Part shown: positions 47,754-55,735 of the stretch, in pieces
How the letters are laid out: each line of letters begins with the position of its first letter
Numbering within the stretch: position 1 is the stretch's first letter
NCBI RefSeq assembly: GCF_030973515.1
Contig: NZ_JARGZA010000004.1
Location: 186,001 to 250,000 of the forward strand
Origin: Jannaschia maritima
Lineage (GTDB): Bacteria > Pseudomonadota > Alphaproteobacteria > Rhodobacterales > Rhodobacteraceae
Length of the DNA: 64,000 nucleotides
Direction: 5' to 3'
Notes under the pieces: generated by a model
Seen by the model: the letters and a program-made list of their open reading frames with translations, nothing else
Databases searched by the model: none
What the model was told of the DNA's origin: nothing
Program-made: the position numbers and the translations under genes

Positions 47754-48941
47754 ATGGCACGCTCCGACATCAAGCCCGGGACCGAATTCTCCCGCCCCAT
47801 CCGGCAGATCGTCTGGATGGTCGTCGTGCTGACCGCGGTCGGGGCGGGGTGCTATCTGGCCTATCCGCGCGTGGCGCCCATCTTCACCGCGAACCCCTGG
47901 CTGAACGGCACCATCGTCGGCGTCTTCGTGCTGGGCGTGCTGGCCTGCTTCGCGCAGGTCTTCCAGCTCTTCAGCGCCGTGACCTGGATCGAACGCTTCG
48001 CCGACCGCAAGGACGAAGCCACCCGCCCCCCCGGCCTCCTGGCGCCGCTCGCCACGCTGCTAGGCACGCGCACGAAGCGCAGCGTCATATCGTCCACCGC
48101 CGCGCGGTCCATCCTCGATTCGGTCGCGCAGCGCATGGACGAGGCGCGCGACATCACCCGCTACATCGTCAACACGCTGATCTTCCTGGGCCTCCTGGGC
48201 ACGTTCTGGGGCCTGGCCACCACCGTGCCCGCCGTGGTCGACACGATCCGCAGCCTGAACCCCCAGGGCGACGAATCCAGCACCGCAGTGTTCGGGCGCC
48301 TGATCGGCGGGCTGGAAAGCCAGCTGGCCGGCATGGGCACGGCCTTCGCGTCCTCGCTTCTGGGCCTGGCGGGCAGCCTGGTGGTCGGCGTGCTGGAACT
48401 CTTCGCGGGCCACGGCCAGAACCGCTTCTACCGCCAGATGGAAGACTGGATGTCGTCGATCACCCGCGTGGGCCTGGTGGGCGACGGCGAGACGATCGAC
48501 CAGTACTCCCTGGCCGCCGTGCTGGACCACATGAACCACCAGATGGAGCAGTTGCAGGACATGTTCCAGCGGGCGGAGGAAGGGCGCGCCGCCGACGACG
48601 GCCGCTTCGCCGCGCTGTCAGACGCGGTGGCCGCCGTGACCCGGGCCGGCGACACGTCCGGCATCACCGAGCAACTGGCCCGCGTGGCCGAGGGCCAGGG
48701 CCACATCGTCGACGTCCTGCGCAGCTCGGCGGGCGGGGGCGATGGCGGCCTGGACGCCGAATCGCGGATGCGTCTGCGCTCCATCGACGTCCAGCTCCTG
48801 CAGGTCTTCGAGGAGATGAAGACCTCCCGCTCGGACATGGTGGAGGATCTGCGCGCCGACCTGGCCGCCCTGACCCGCGCCATCCGGCAGATGAACCGCG
48901 GCGAGGCCCGGGCGCAGGATCGCGGCCTGCCGGGCGTCTGA
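47754..48941 (+). CDS. MotA/TolQ/ExbB-like proton channel subunit
   Basis: This 395-residue inner-membrane protein has helices at about 18-38, 48-70, 145-170 and 190-212. The last two carry TLIFLGLLGTFWGLATTVPA and GMGTAFASSLLGLAGSLVVG, the conserved MotA/TolQ/ExbB channel helices. A long soluble C-terminal part (~220-395) is helical (NHQMEQLQDMFQRAEEGRA, LRSIDVQLLQVFEEMKTSRS). It directly precedes the OmpA-type partner with a 3-base gap, so the pair should form a proton-driven stator. ExbD/TolR and energy-receiver genes are absent. The ATG at 47754 was chosen; the frame is open further upstream. Confidence 0.85.
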   Translation: MARSDIKPGTEFSRPIRQIVWMVVVLTAVGAGCYLAYPRVAPIFTANPWLNGTIVGVFVLGVLACFAQVFQLFSAVTWIERFADRKDEATRPPGLLAPLATLLGTRTKRSVISSTAARSILDSVAQRMDEARDITRYIVNTLIFLGLLGTFWGLATTVPAVVDTIRSLNPQGDESSTAVFGRLIGGLESQLAGMGTAFASSLLGLAGSLVVGVLELFAGHGQNRFYRQMEDWMSSITRVGLVGDGETIDQYSLAAVLDHMNHQMEQLQDMFQRAEEGRAADDGRFAALSDAVAAVTRAGDTSGITEQLARVAEGQGHIVDVLRSSAGGGDGGLDAESRMRLRSIDVQLLQVFEEMKTSRSDMVEDLRADLAALTRAIRQMNRGEARAQDRGLPGV

Positions 48942-48944
48942 CCG

Positions 48945-51335
48945 GTGGCGCTGACCCGCCGCTCCGGCCAGCGGTTCACGGCGAACGCCTGGCCCGGCTT
49001 CGTGGACGCGATGACCGCGCTCCTGCTGGTGCTGATGTTCGTCCTGTCGATCTTCATGATCGTGCAGTTCATCCTGTCGGAAAGGATCACCGACCAGGAC
49101 GCGCAGCTGGGCGACCTGTCCGCGCAGGTCGCCAGCCTGGCCGATGCCCTGGGGCTGGAACGCGCGATCACGGCGGACCTGCTGGACGACGTCGACACCG
49201 TGTCCGCCCAGCGCGACGCCCAGGCCGCCCTGGTCGCGACCCTGACCCGACAGGCGGACGGGCTGCAGGCCCGCGTGGCCTCGTTCGAGGAACAGGTCGC
49301 CACCCTGCTCGCGCGCAACACGGACCTGGCCGCCGCCCTGTCCGACACGCGGGGCGACCTGGACGCCGTCACGGACGAACGCGCCGCGCTGCAAGCCGCG
49401 CTCGCGGCGTCGCGGGGGGAGGTGGACGCCGCGGCGGAGGCCGCGCGCCTGGCCGCCGCCCGGCGCGAAGCGCTGGAGGCCCTGGTCGCCGACCTGCGGG
49501 CCGAGGGCGCGGACCGGCAGGCGTCGCTGGCTCAGGCCCTGGCCGCCCTGGACGACAGCACCGAACGCGCCGACGGCCTCGCGGCGCAGGTCTCCGAGCT
49601 GGAAGGCGACCTGTCCGACGCGGAAGCCGCCCGGCTGGCCGAACGCGCCGCCGCCGCGGCCCTGCGCGACCGGCTGTCCGACACGGAGGACCAGGTGTCG
49701 GAAGCGGAGGCGGCGCGCCTGGCCGAAGCCGCGGCGGCCGAAGCCCTGCGCGCCCGGTTGGAGGACGCGGACGCCGAACTGACCGCCATGTCCCTGACCC
49801 TGGAGGAGGAGCGCCGCGAGGCGGAGGAGACGCTGACCCTGCTCGCCGCCGCCCGCGCCGCGTCCGACGACCTGGACGCCCGCCTGGCCCTCGCCCTGGC
49901 GGAGGCCCAGGCGGCGCAGTCCCGGGCCGACGAGACGGCGGCCACCCTGGCCGCCACCGCGGCGGATCTGGACGCGGCCACGGGCGCGCTGGATGCCGCC
50001 GAGACGGACCTCGCCACCACTCGGACCGACCTGGCCGCGGCCGCCGCCGACCTGGCCGCGGCCGCCGCCGACCGGGACGCGACCGCGGCGGCGGTGGACG
50101 ACCGGGACGCCCGCATCGCATCGCTGGAATCCCAGCTGGCCGACCTGCGGAACGACGCCGATAGTCTGGACGCGCGCCTGGCCTTGGCGCTGGCCGACGC
50201 GACTGCCGCGGACGACGACGCCGCCGCCCTTCGCGCCGAACGCGACACGCTCCGAGCCCGCCTGGCCGAACTGCAAGGCGACGCCGACGCCACCGCCCAG
50301 GACCGGGACGCCCTGGCCGACCGCCTGGCCGCCGCCCTGACCCGGGTGGAGGAAGCCGAGGGCGAGGCCGCCGCCGTCGGGGCCGAGGCCGCCGACCTGC
50401 GCGACCGCCTGACCGCCGCCCTGACGGACAGCATGACGGCCGGGGTGATGATCGAGGACGTCCGCGCCCGCTTGGCCGAGGCCACCGCCGCCCTGGCCGA
50501 GCGCGATGCCGCGCTGACCGCCACCGAGGCCGAGACGCAGTCCGAGCTCGACCGGCGCCAGGCCCTGCTGGCGCAGGCCCGCTCCGAGCTGGCTCAGGTC
50601 GATCGCGACCGCCTGATCGCCGAGACCCAGGCCGAGGTCCTCAACCAGCAGGTCGCCCAGCTACGCGCGCAATTGGGCGAACTCCAGGCCATCCTCGACG
50701 CCTCCGCCGCCCGCGACGCCGACGGCCCCGTGCAGATCGAGAACCTGGGCGCCGAACTCAACGCCGCGCTCGCCCAGGCCGCCGCCGACGCCCGCCGCGC
50801 CGAGCGATTAGAACGCGAAGCCCGCGCGCGGGCCGAGGCCGACGCCGCGCGCGCCGAGGCGGAAGCCGAGCGGCTGGAGGGCTTCCAGTCCCGCTTCTTC
50901 GCGGCCCTGTCCGACGTGCTCGATGAACGGGACGGCGTGGAGATCGTGGGCGACCGCTTCGTGTTCTCATCCGAGGTGCTGTTCGACCTCGGCGACGTCA
51001 CCCTGCGCGAGGAGGGGCGCGAGCAGATCGCCGAGGTCGCGCAGATCATCCTGGACGTGGCCGACGACATCCCGCCCGAAGTGGACTGGGTCCTGCGCGT
51101 GGACGGCCACACCGACGACCAGGCGTTCACCAGCGACGGCAAGTACGCCAACAACTGGGAGCTGTCCCAGGGCCGCGCCCTGTCCGTCGTGCAGTACATG
51201 ATCGACGAGTTGGGTGTGCCGCCCTTCCGCCTGGCGGCCACGGGCTTCGGCCAGTACCGCCCCGTCGATCCCAGGAACACCCCCGAAGCCCGCCAACGCA
51301 ACCGACGCATCGAACTCAAGCTGACCGAACGATGA
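48945..51335 (+). CDS. Stator-type OmpA protein with giant coiled coil
   Basis: This 796-residue protein starts with a GTG. One N-terminal helix (GFVDAMTALLLVLMFVLSIF, with an Asp at its start like the proton Asp of MotB) is followed by about 600 residues of Ala-rich coiled coil (~45-660) and a C-terminal OmpA-like peptidoglycan-binding domain (FSSEVLFDLGDVTL, RVDGHTDDQAF, LSQGRALSVVQYMIDELG, TGFGQYRPVDP, RNRRIELKL). This layout is that of a MotB/ZorB-like partner of the upstream channel. Perfect 21-base internal repeats (50028-50048 and 50049-50069) encode the heptad DLAAAAA twice. Confidence 0.85.
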   Translation: MALTRRSGQRFTANAWPGFVDAMTALLLVLMFVLSIFMIVQFILSERITDQDAQLGDLSAQVASLADALGLERAITADLLDDVDTVSAQRDAQAALVATLTRQADGLQARVASFEEQVATLLARNTDLAAALSDTRGDLDAVTDERAALQAALAASRGEVDAAAEAARLAAARREALEALVADLRAEGADRQASLAQALAALDDSTERADGLAAQVSELEGDLSDAEAARLAERAAAAALRDRLSDTEDQVSEAEAARLAEAAAAEALRARLEDADAELTAMSLTLEEERREAEETLTLLAAARAASDDLDARLALALAEAQAAQSRADETAATLAATAADLDAATGALDAAETDLATTRTDLAAAAADLAAAAADRDATAAAVDDRDARIASLESQLADLRNDADSLDARLALALADATAADDDAAALRAERDTLRARLAELQGDADATAQDRDALADRLAAALTRVEEAEGEAAAVGAEAADLRDRLTAALTDSMTAGVMIEDVRARLAEATAALAERDAALTATEAETQSELDRRQALLAQARSELAQVDRDRLIAETQAEVLNQQVAQLRAQLGELQAILDASAARDADGPVQIENLGAELNAALAQAAADARRAERLEREARARAEADAARAEAEAERLEGFQSRFFAALSDVLDERDGVEIVGDRFVFSSEVLFDLGDVTLREEGREQIAEVAQIILDVADDIPPEVDWVLRVDGHTDDQAFTSDGKYANNWELSQGRALSVVQYMIDELGVPPFRLAATGFGQYRPVDPRNTPEARQRNRRIELKLTER
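50028..50069 (+). repeat. Two perfect 21-bp tandem repeats encoding one heptad each
   Basis: Bases 50028-50048 and 50049-50069 are identical and each codes for seven residues (DLAAAAA). This looks like growth of the coiled coil by slippage in exact heptad steps. Confidence 0.85.
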
Positions 51336-51540
51336 CGCCCGCCTTGCCCTGGACCCGACCCGGGGCCCCCCGGCGATAGGCTCGTCCGGCCTGCCCCGCA
51401 CATCACGTATCCCGCACCCCGGATCCGACCCGAGGCCGGCCGCTCTCAAACCCGCCCGATCCGCCTCCTGCATCACGCATCCCGCACCCCGGACTCGATC
51501 CGAGGCCTCCCGCCGAAAGGCTCGACCGGTCCACTCCGCG
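51331..51540 (+). repeat. Three tandem 70-bp degenerate repeats
   Basis: Units 51331-51400, 51401-51470 and 51471-51540 align without gaps at a period of exactly 70. The best conserved parts of units 2 and 3 are CATCACGYATCCCGCACCCC and the following GGAYYCGAYCCGAGGCC. Unit 1 and unit 3 share GGACYCGA, the middle CGATAGGCTCG/CGAAAGGCTCG and the ends. The first unit starts across the stop codon of the OmpA gene (51333-51335). A fourth, much poorer copy may begin at 51541. There is no spacer and no CRISPR character. Confidence 0.75.
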
Positions 51541-51619
51541 CATCGCGGTCCCACGTTGGGTCCGGCAAACGTCACCCATACACCGGTCCACCGCCCCCGC
51601 GCGGCCCCCCTGCCCCGCA

Positions 51620-51642
51620 CGACCCCCCGTCTGCCGTTCCGT
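51620..51642 (+). repeat. 23-bp direct repeat, copy 1 (copy 2 at 51786-51808)
   Basis: Both copies begin CGACCCCCCGTCTGCCG and end TTCCGT, identical over 23 bases, 166 bases apart. Each is followed by a G-rich run (CGGGGG). They are part of a larger degenerate repeat between 51600 and 51860. Confidence 0.75.
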
Positions 51643-51711
51643 TTGCCCGGGGGCGGAGGGCGGGTCCCGCAGGGACGGAACGATCCGGGGGATCGTTTCG
51701 ACGACCGCAGC

Positions 51712-51733
51712 GCGGACCGCCCGAGCGGTCCGC
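51712..51733. repeat. Perfect 9-bp hairpin with tetraloop
   Basis: GCGGACCGC (51712-51720), loop CCGA, GCGGTCCGC (51725-51733). There is no T-run after it on either strand, so it is not a standard terminator. Confidence 0.7.
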
Positions 51734-51809
51734 CGGACCACCCCCCGCACGGAACACCACCGCACGGCACCCCCCCCGCCCCAGGCGACCCCCCGTCTGC
51801 CGTTCCGTA

Positions 51810-51853
51810 TGCACGGGGGGTGCACGGGAGGTGTACGGGGGGTGCATGGGACG
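51810..51853 (+). repeat. Four 11-bp tandem repeats
   Basis: The units are TGCACGGGGGG, TGCACGGGAGG, TGTACGGGGGG and TGCATGGGACG, at a strict 11-base period. They start just inside the sequence that follows copy 2 of the 23-base repeat. Confidence 0.8.
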
Positions 51854-52071
51854 ACGGGCCGCAGGTCGCGATCCGTCGCATTCGACGGACCCACGCAACA
51901 CCGTTGAGTCCTCAGGGAAAAATCCACATGCCCGCAATTCGAAGCAAAACGCCGGCCCGACGCACCCCGCTCGCCCCTAGAAACCGTATCCCAGGCGCAA
52001 CGACACGACCGACACAGCCGAATGAACCGAAACTCCCCACGATGGGGGCTCGCGCCCGCCGCCCGACGCCC

Positions 52072-52509
52072 CTACCAGCGCCCCAGCGCGGCCTCGTCGT
52101 CGTCCTTCGCCGCGACCCAGTCCGCCCCATCCTCCCGCACCTCCTTCTTCCAGAAGGGCGCGCGGGACTTGAGGTAATCCATGAGGAAGTCCGCCGCCTC
52201 GAAGGCCGCGCGGCGATGGGCGCTGGCGGTGGCGACCATCATGATCCGCGCGCCCGGCGCCAGGGAACCGTATCGGTGGATCACGGTCGCGCCCGTCAGG
52301 GACCAGCGCTCGGCGGCCTGGGCGGCGATGCCCTCCAGGGCGGAACGCGTCATCGCGGGATAATGCTCGATCTCCATCCAGCGCAGCCCGCCCGCCACAT
52401 CGCGCACGATGCCGGTGAAGGTCACGACTGCGCCCGCGCCGGTGCGTTCCAGCGCCGCCGCTTCCGCCGCCAGGTCGAAATCGTCCGCCTGGACCGCGAC
52501 GCGGATCAT
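52072..52509 (-). CDS. moaE: Molybdopterin synthase large subunit MoaE
   Basis: MoaE with MoaD adds sulfur to cyclic pyranopterin monophosphate to make molybdopterin. The 145-residue protein has VVTFTGIVRDVAGG, MEIEHYPAMTRSALEGIAAQA, RYGSLAPGARIMMVATASAHRRAAFEA and the catalytic-Lys block YLKSRAPFWKKE. The ATG overlaps the moaD stop by four bases (ATGA), giving stoichiometric synthesis. Length is usual. Confidence 0.96.
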   Translation of the reverse strand: MIRVAVQADDFDLAAEAAALERTGAGAVVTFTGIVRDVAGGLRWMEIEHYPAMTRSALEGIAAQAAERWSLTGATVIHRYGSLAPGARIMMVATASAHRRAAFEAADFLMDYLKSRAPFWKKEVREDGADWVAAKDDDEAALGRW

Positions 52510-52757
52510 CCGCCCGTCATGGGGGGGAAGAACGCCACCTCCCGCACGCCGGCCAGCGGGGCTGTCAGCTCGGTCAGCTCCTGATCGACGGCGACGCGCA
52601 CCGCGCCCATGTCGGCGAAGGCCAGATCGTACCGCCCTTCGCGCGCGCGAAGCTCGGCCACAAGGTCGGCGACGGTCGCGGCCTCGGTCTCCACCACCTC
52701 GCGGCCCAGGCCGATCCGCTCGCGCAGCCATGCGAAGTAGAGCACGTCGAGCGTCAC
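52506..52757 (-). CDS. moaD: Molybdopterin synthase sulfur carrier MoaD
   Basis: This ubiquitin-like sulfur carrier has 83 residues and ends in the required Gly-Gly (FFPPMTGG), which is thiocarboxylated by MoeB. The N-terminal strand VLYFAWLRERIG is typical. It starts four bases after pgsA and overlaps moaE. Confidence 0.93.
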   Translation of the reverse strand: MTLDVLYFAWLRERIGLGREVVETEAATVADLVAELRAREGRYDLAFADMGAVRVAVDQELTELTAPLAGVREVAFFPPMTGG

Positions 52758-52761
52758 GGCG

Positions 52762-53433
52762 TCAGCCCCTCGGCGCGTCGCGCAGATGCGGTCGCGCCTT
52801 GGTGAAGTAGTCCCACCCCGTGATCGCCGTCAGCGCGGCGGCCACCCACAACAGCAGGGTACCGACCCACCAGGTCAACTCCTCCAGCCGGACCCAATGG
52901 TTCAGCCCGACCGTATCCTCCGCCTCGCCGGCCAGGATCGCGGCGACGGTGGCGTCGTCCAGACCCTCGACGCGGTCCAGGAACTCGTGCTGGAACACCC
53001 CCGTCGCGAACAGGATGGCGATGGCGACCATCTGCGCGGTGGTCTTCCACTTGGCCAGCTTCGTGACCTTCAGCGTCCCGGCCGCGGCGCCCAGGAACTC
53101 GCGCAGGCCGCTCACGAAGGTCTCGCGGAACAGGATGATCGTCGCCGGCAGGAGGATCCAGGGGTTCATGCCCTGGAACCCGGTGATGACCAGAAGCGCG
53201 ATCACCACCATCGCCTTGTCGGCGATGGGGTCCAGCATCGCGCCGAACCGGGATTCCTGGTTGAACTCCCGCGCGATGTATCCGTCGAACCAGTCGGTCA
53301 CGGCGGCCACCACGAACAGCACCAGAGCGAACCAGTCGGCCCAGGGCCGCGCGAAGAACAGGAACATGATCGCCACGCCGGGCGCGGCGGCCAGGCGCAG
53401 GACCGTCAGGATGTTGGGGATGGTCCAGTTCAT
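52762..53433 (-). CDS. pgsA: CDP-diacylglycerol-glycerol-3-phosphate 3-phosphatidyltransferase
   Basis: PgsA makes phosphatidylglycerol phosphate in the inner membrane. The 223-residue protein has IPNILTVLRL and the CDP-alcohol transferase motif DWFDGYIAREFNQESRFGAM followed by LDPIADK, with all catalytic Asp present, and about five to six helices. A helical insert (~168-190) lies between the last helices. The ATG at 53433 (MNWTIPNILT) gives the family start; the longer frame is not used. Confidence 0.95.
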   Translation of the reverse strand: MNWTIPNILTVLRLAAAPGVAIMFLFFARPWADWFALVLFVVAAVTDWFDGYIAREFNQESRFGAMLDPIADKAMVVIALLVITGFQGMNPWILLPATIILFRETFVSGLREFLGAAAGTLKVTKLAKWKTTAQMVAIAILFATGVFQHEFLDRVEGLDDATVAAILAGEAEDTVGLNHWVRLEELTWWVGTLLLWVAAALTAITGWDYFTKARPHLRDAPRG

Positions 53434-53536
53434 TCCGGTCGATGTAGCGCGCCGCCCGGTGGCGCACCAGTGGCGACGTGCCGATCCCCGGCGGACGGCG
53501 GACCCGCTCCGGCCCGCGCCGACGTCCATCCGGGCC

Positions 53537-55417
53537 TCACCCCCGCTCGTGGAAATGGCGGTGGATCGTCTCGGCCATGGCTCCGCTGATGCCGTCCACC
53601 GCCTTCAGGTCGGCCAGGGCCGCCCGGCTGACGGCCTTCGCGGACCCGAAATGGGTCAGCAGCGCGCGCTTGCGGCCGGGCCCGATGCCCGGCACCTCGT
53701 CGAGCGGGCTGGCGACCAGGGCCTTCGCGCGCTTGGCCCGGTGGGTGCCTATGGCGAAGCGGTGCGCCTCGTCCCGCAGGCGCTGCACGAAATAGAGGAC
53801 GGGATCGTTGCGCGGCAGGGCGAAGGGGCGCGCGCCCTGACGGTGGAACTCCTCCTTGCCGTGATCGCGGTCGACGCCCTTCGCGACGCCGATCGTGGGT
53901 ATGTCACCCACGCCCAGATCGGTCAGGATCGAGGTGACCGCAGACACCTGCCCCGCGCCGCCGTCGATCAGCAGCAGGTCCGGCCACGTGCCGCCCTTGC
54001 GGTCGGGATCCTCCTTCAGCAGGCGCTTGAAGCGGCGCGTCAGCACCTCCTTCATCATGCCGAAGTCGTCGCCGGGGGTCAGCTCGTCGCCGCGGATGTT
54101 GAACTTGCGGTACTGCGACTTCTCGAACCCCTCGGTCCCGGACACGATCATCGCGCCCACCGCATGGCTGCCCTGGATGTGGCTGTTGTCGTAGACCTCG
54201 ATCCGCCCGGGGGGCGCGGGCAGGTCGAAGGCCTCCGCGATGCCGCGCAGCAGCCGCGCCTGCGTGGCCGATTCCGACATCTTGCGGCCAAGCGATTCCC
54301 GCGCGTTGCGGATGGCGGACTGCACCAGATCGGCCTTCTCGCCCCGCTGGGGGACCAGAAGCTGCACCCGGCGCCCGGCCTTGGCCGACAGGGCGTCGGC
54401 CATCAGGTCGCCCTCCTCCACGCCGTGCGACAGCAGCAGCAGCCTGGGCGGCTCCCGGTCGTCGTAGAACTGACCCAGAAACGCTTCCATCACCTCGGTG
54501 GGGGACATATCGTCCGCGATGCGCGGATAGAAGTCGCGGTTGCCCCAATTCTGGTTGCCGCGCACGAAGAACACCTGGATGCAGGCCTGCCCCCCTTCCA
54601 TGTGCAGGCCCACGATGTCGGCCTCCGGCACGCCCTGGGGGTTCACGCCCTGGGTGGACTGCACGTTGGTCAGCGCCTTGATGCGGTCGCGCAGGGCGGC
54701 GGCGCGCTCGAACTCCATGTCCTCGGCCGCCTCCGCCATGGCGTCGGCCAGCTTCTGCTGGATCTCCGTCGTCTGGCCGCGCAGGAAGCGTTCCGCGTCC
54801 CGCACGCTGGCCACATACTCCTCCGGCGTGACGAAGCCCACGCAGGGCGCGCTGCACCGCTTGATCTGATAGTTGAGGCAGGGCCGCGTCCGCCCCTCGA
54901 ACTGGCTGTCGGTGCAGTTGCGCAGCAGGAAGACCCGCTGCAGCTGGTTCAGCACGCGGTTGACCGCACCCGCACTGGCGAACGGCCCGAAATAGGTATG
55001 CCGGTCCCCCTTGCGGCCCCGGTGCTTGCGGATCTGGGGGAAGCGATGGGACGTCGTCACCTCGATGTTGGGGAACGACTTGTCGTCGCGCAGCAGCACG
55101 TTGTAGCGCGGCTTCAGCTGCTTGATGAGGTTCTGCTCCAAAAGCAGCGCTTCCAGCTCCGAGTTGGTCGTCAGGACCATCATCGACGCCGTTTCCCCGA
55201 TCATCCGCCGGATGCGCGCCGAATGGCCCTGCAGGCGGGTATAGCTGCTGACCCGGTTCTTCAGGTTGCGCGCCTTGCCGACGTACAGAATGCGCATGTC
55301 CGCATCGAGCATGCGGTACACGCCCGGGCTTCCGTCCAGCGTGCGCAGGACCCGCTTGATGACGTCCGGCCCCGTCCGCTTCGCCGTCGCCCGCTCCGTC
55401 CGATCGCCCCCGTCCAT
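53537..55417 (-). CDS. uvrC: Excinuclease ABC subunit C
   Basis: UvrC makes both incisions in nucleotide-excision repair. The 626-residue protein has the GIY-YIG nuclease ([20 protein letters not shown]), the cysteine-bearing RCSAPCVGF region, the UVR motif [20 protein letters not shown], the RNase H-like half ([33 protein letters not shown]) and tandem helix-hairpin-helix at the end ([17 protein letters not shown]). The ATG at 55417 has GGGGAGG before it; an ATG at 55459 is also in frame. It is divergent from the gap at 55418-55735. Confidence 0.97.
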   Translation of the reverse strand: MDGGDRTERATAKRTGPDVIKRVLRTLDGSPGVYRMLDADMRILYVGKARNLKNRVSSYTRLQGHSARIRRMIGETASMMVLTTNSELEALLLEQNLIKQLKPRYNVLLRDDKSFPNIEVTTSHRFPQIRKHRGRKGDRHTYFGPFASAGAVNRVLNQLQRVFLLRNCTDSQFEGRTRPCLNYQIKRCSAPCVGFVTPEEYVASVRDAERFLRGQTTEIQQKLADAMAEAAEDMEFERAAALRDRIKALTNVQSTQGVNPQGVPEADIVGLHMEGGQACIQVFFVRGNQNWGNRDFYPRIADDMSPTEVMEAFLGQFYDDREPPRLLLLSHGVEEGDLMADALSAKAGRRVQLLVPQRGEKADLVQSAIRNARESLGRKMSESATQARLLRGIAEAFDLPAPPGRIEVYDNSHIQGSHAVGAMIVSGTEGFEKSQYRKFNIRGDELTPGDDFGMMKEVLTRRFKRLLKEDPDRKGGTWPDLLLIDGGAGQVSAVTSILTDLGVGDIPTIGVAKGVDRDHGKEEFHRQGARPFALPRNDPVLYFVQRLRDEAHRFAIGTHRAKRAKALVASPLDEVPGIGPGRKRALLTHFGSAKAVSRAALADLKAVDGISGAMAETIHRHFHERG

Positions 55418-55735
55418 CGCCTCCCCCGATTCCGTCCTGCCGCTGCCAAGGTTCCCACCCATCCGCAAGGTGGAACAGCCTGTGAGATAGGTGGGCAGAC
55501 TTGTGGATAAACCTGGGAGGGGATCCGATACCACCCTGCCCCGCATGGAAAACGATAAGGATGGGGGACGAGGGGGATATCCCGCGCGAATCGACAAACC
55601 CCTGTTTTTACTGATTCCCCAGCGAATCGAGCCCGGCGCCGCGACTGACGATCCGCGGCCCCGGCAAGGGAATCTCAGAGATGGGTTCGCGTGAGTAAGT
55701 GTCCAGTTGGACCGGGATTCGCCCTTAACGGGAGC
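55418..55735. other. Gap upstream of uvrC with a perfect DnaA box
   Basis: No gene is seen in this stretch. TGTGGATAA at 55502-55510 is, on the minus strand, TTATCCACA, a perfect DnaA-box 9-mer, about 85 bases before the uvrC start. Less GC-rich than average, with an A/T-rich run near 55610 (CTGTTTTTACTGATT). Promoter elements for uvrC are expected here but I cannot fix them. Confidence 0.5.

Larger units (their letters stand above)
51541..52071 (+). other. Non-coding, repeat- and hairpin-rich gap
   Basis: No gene is supported here. Several open frames exist on both strands but their translations are Pro/Arg/Gly-rich and unlike proteins. It holds a 23-base direct repeat (51620-51642 and 51786-51808), four 11-base tandem units (51810-51853), a 7-bp hairpin (51679-51697) and a 9-bp perfect hairpin (51712-51733). 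Near the right end, on the minus strand, a short frame ends in SLRLGYGF then TAG at 51977, like the last strand of an outer-membrane barrel. Confidence 0.6.

Noticed and set aside
47754-51335. A Zorya defence system
   Set aside because: The channel and OmpA subunits resemble ZorA and ZorB in outline, but the long coil is on the wrong subunit and no ZorC, ZorD or ZorE gene is present; the next genes are moaE and moaD.
51331-51540. CRISPR array
   Set aside because: The repeats are contiguous at 70 bases with no unique spacers, and no cas gene is in the window.
51403-51937. Open frames of 120-174 codons on the minus strand in the repeat region
   Set aside because: They follow the DNA repeats, contain repeated Pro/Arg/Gly words, have no ribosome site and no family likeness.
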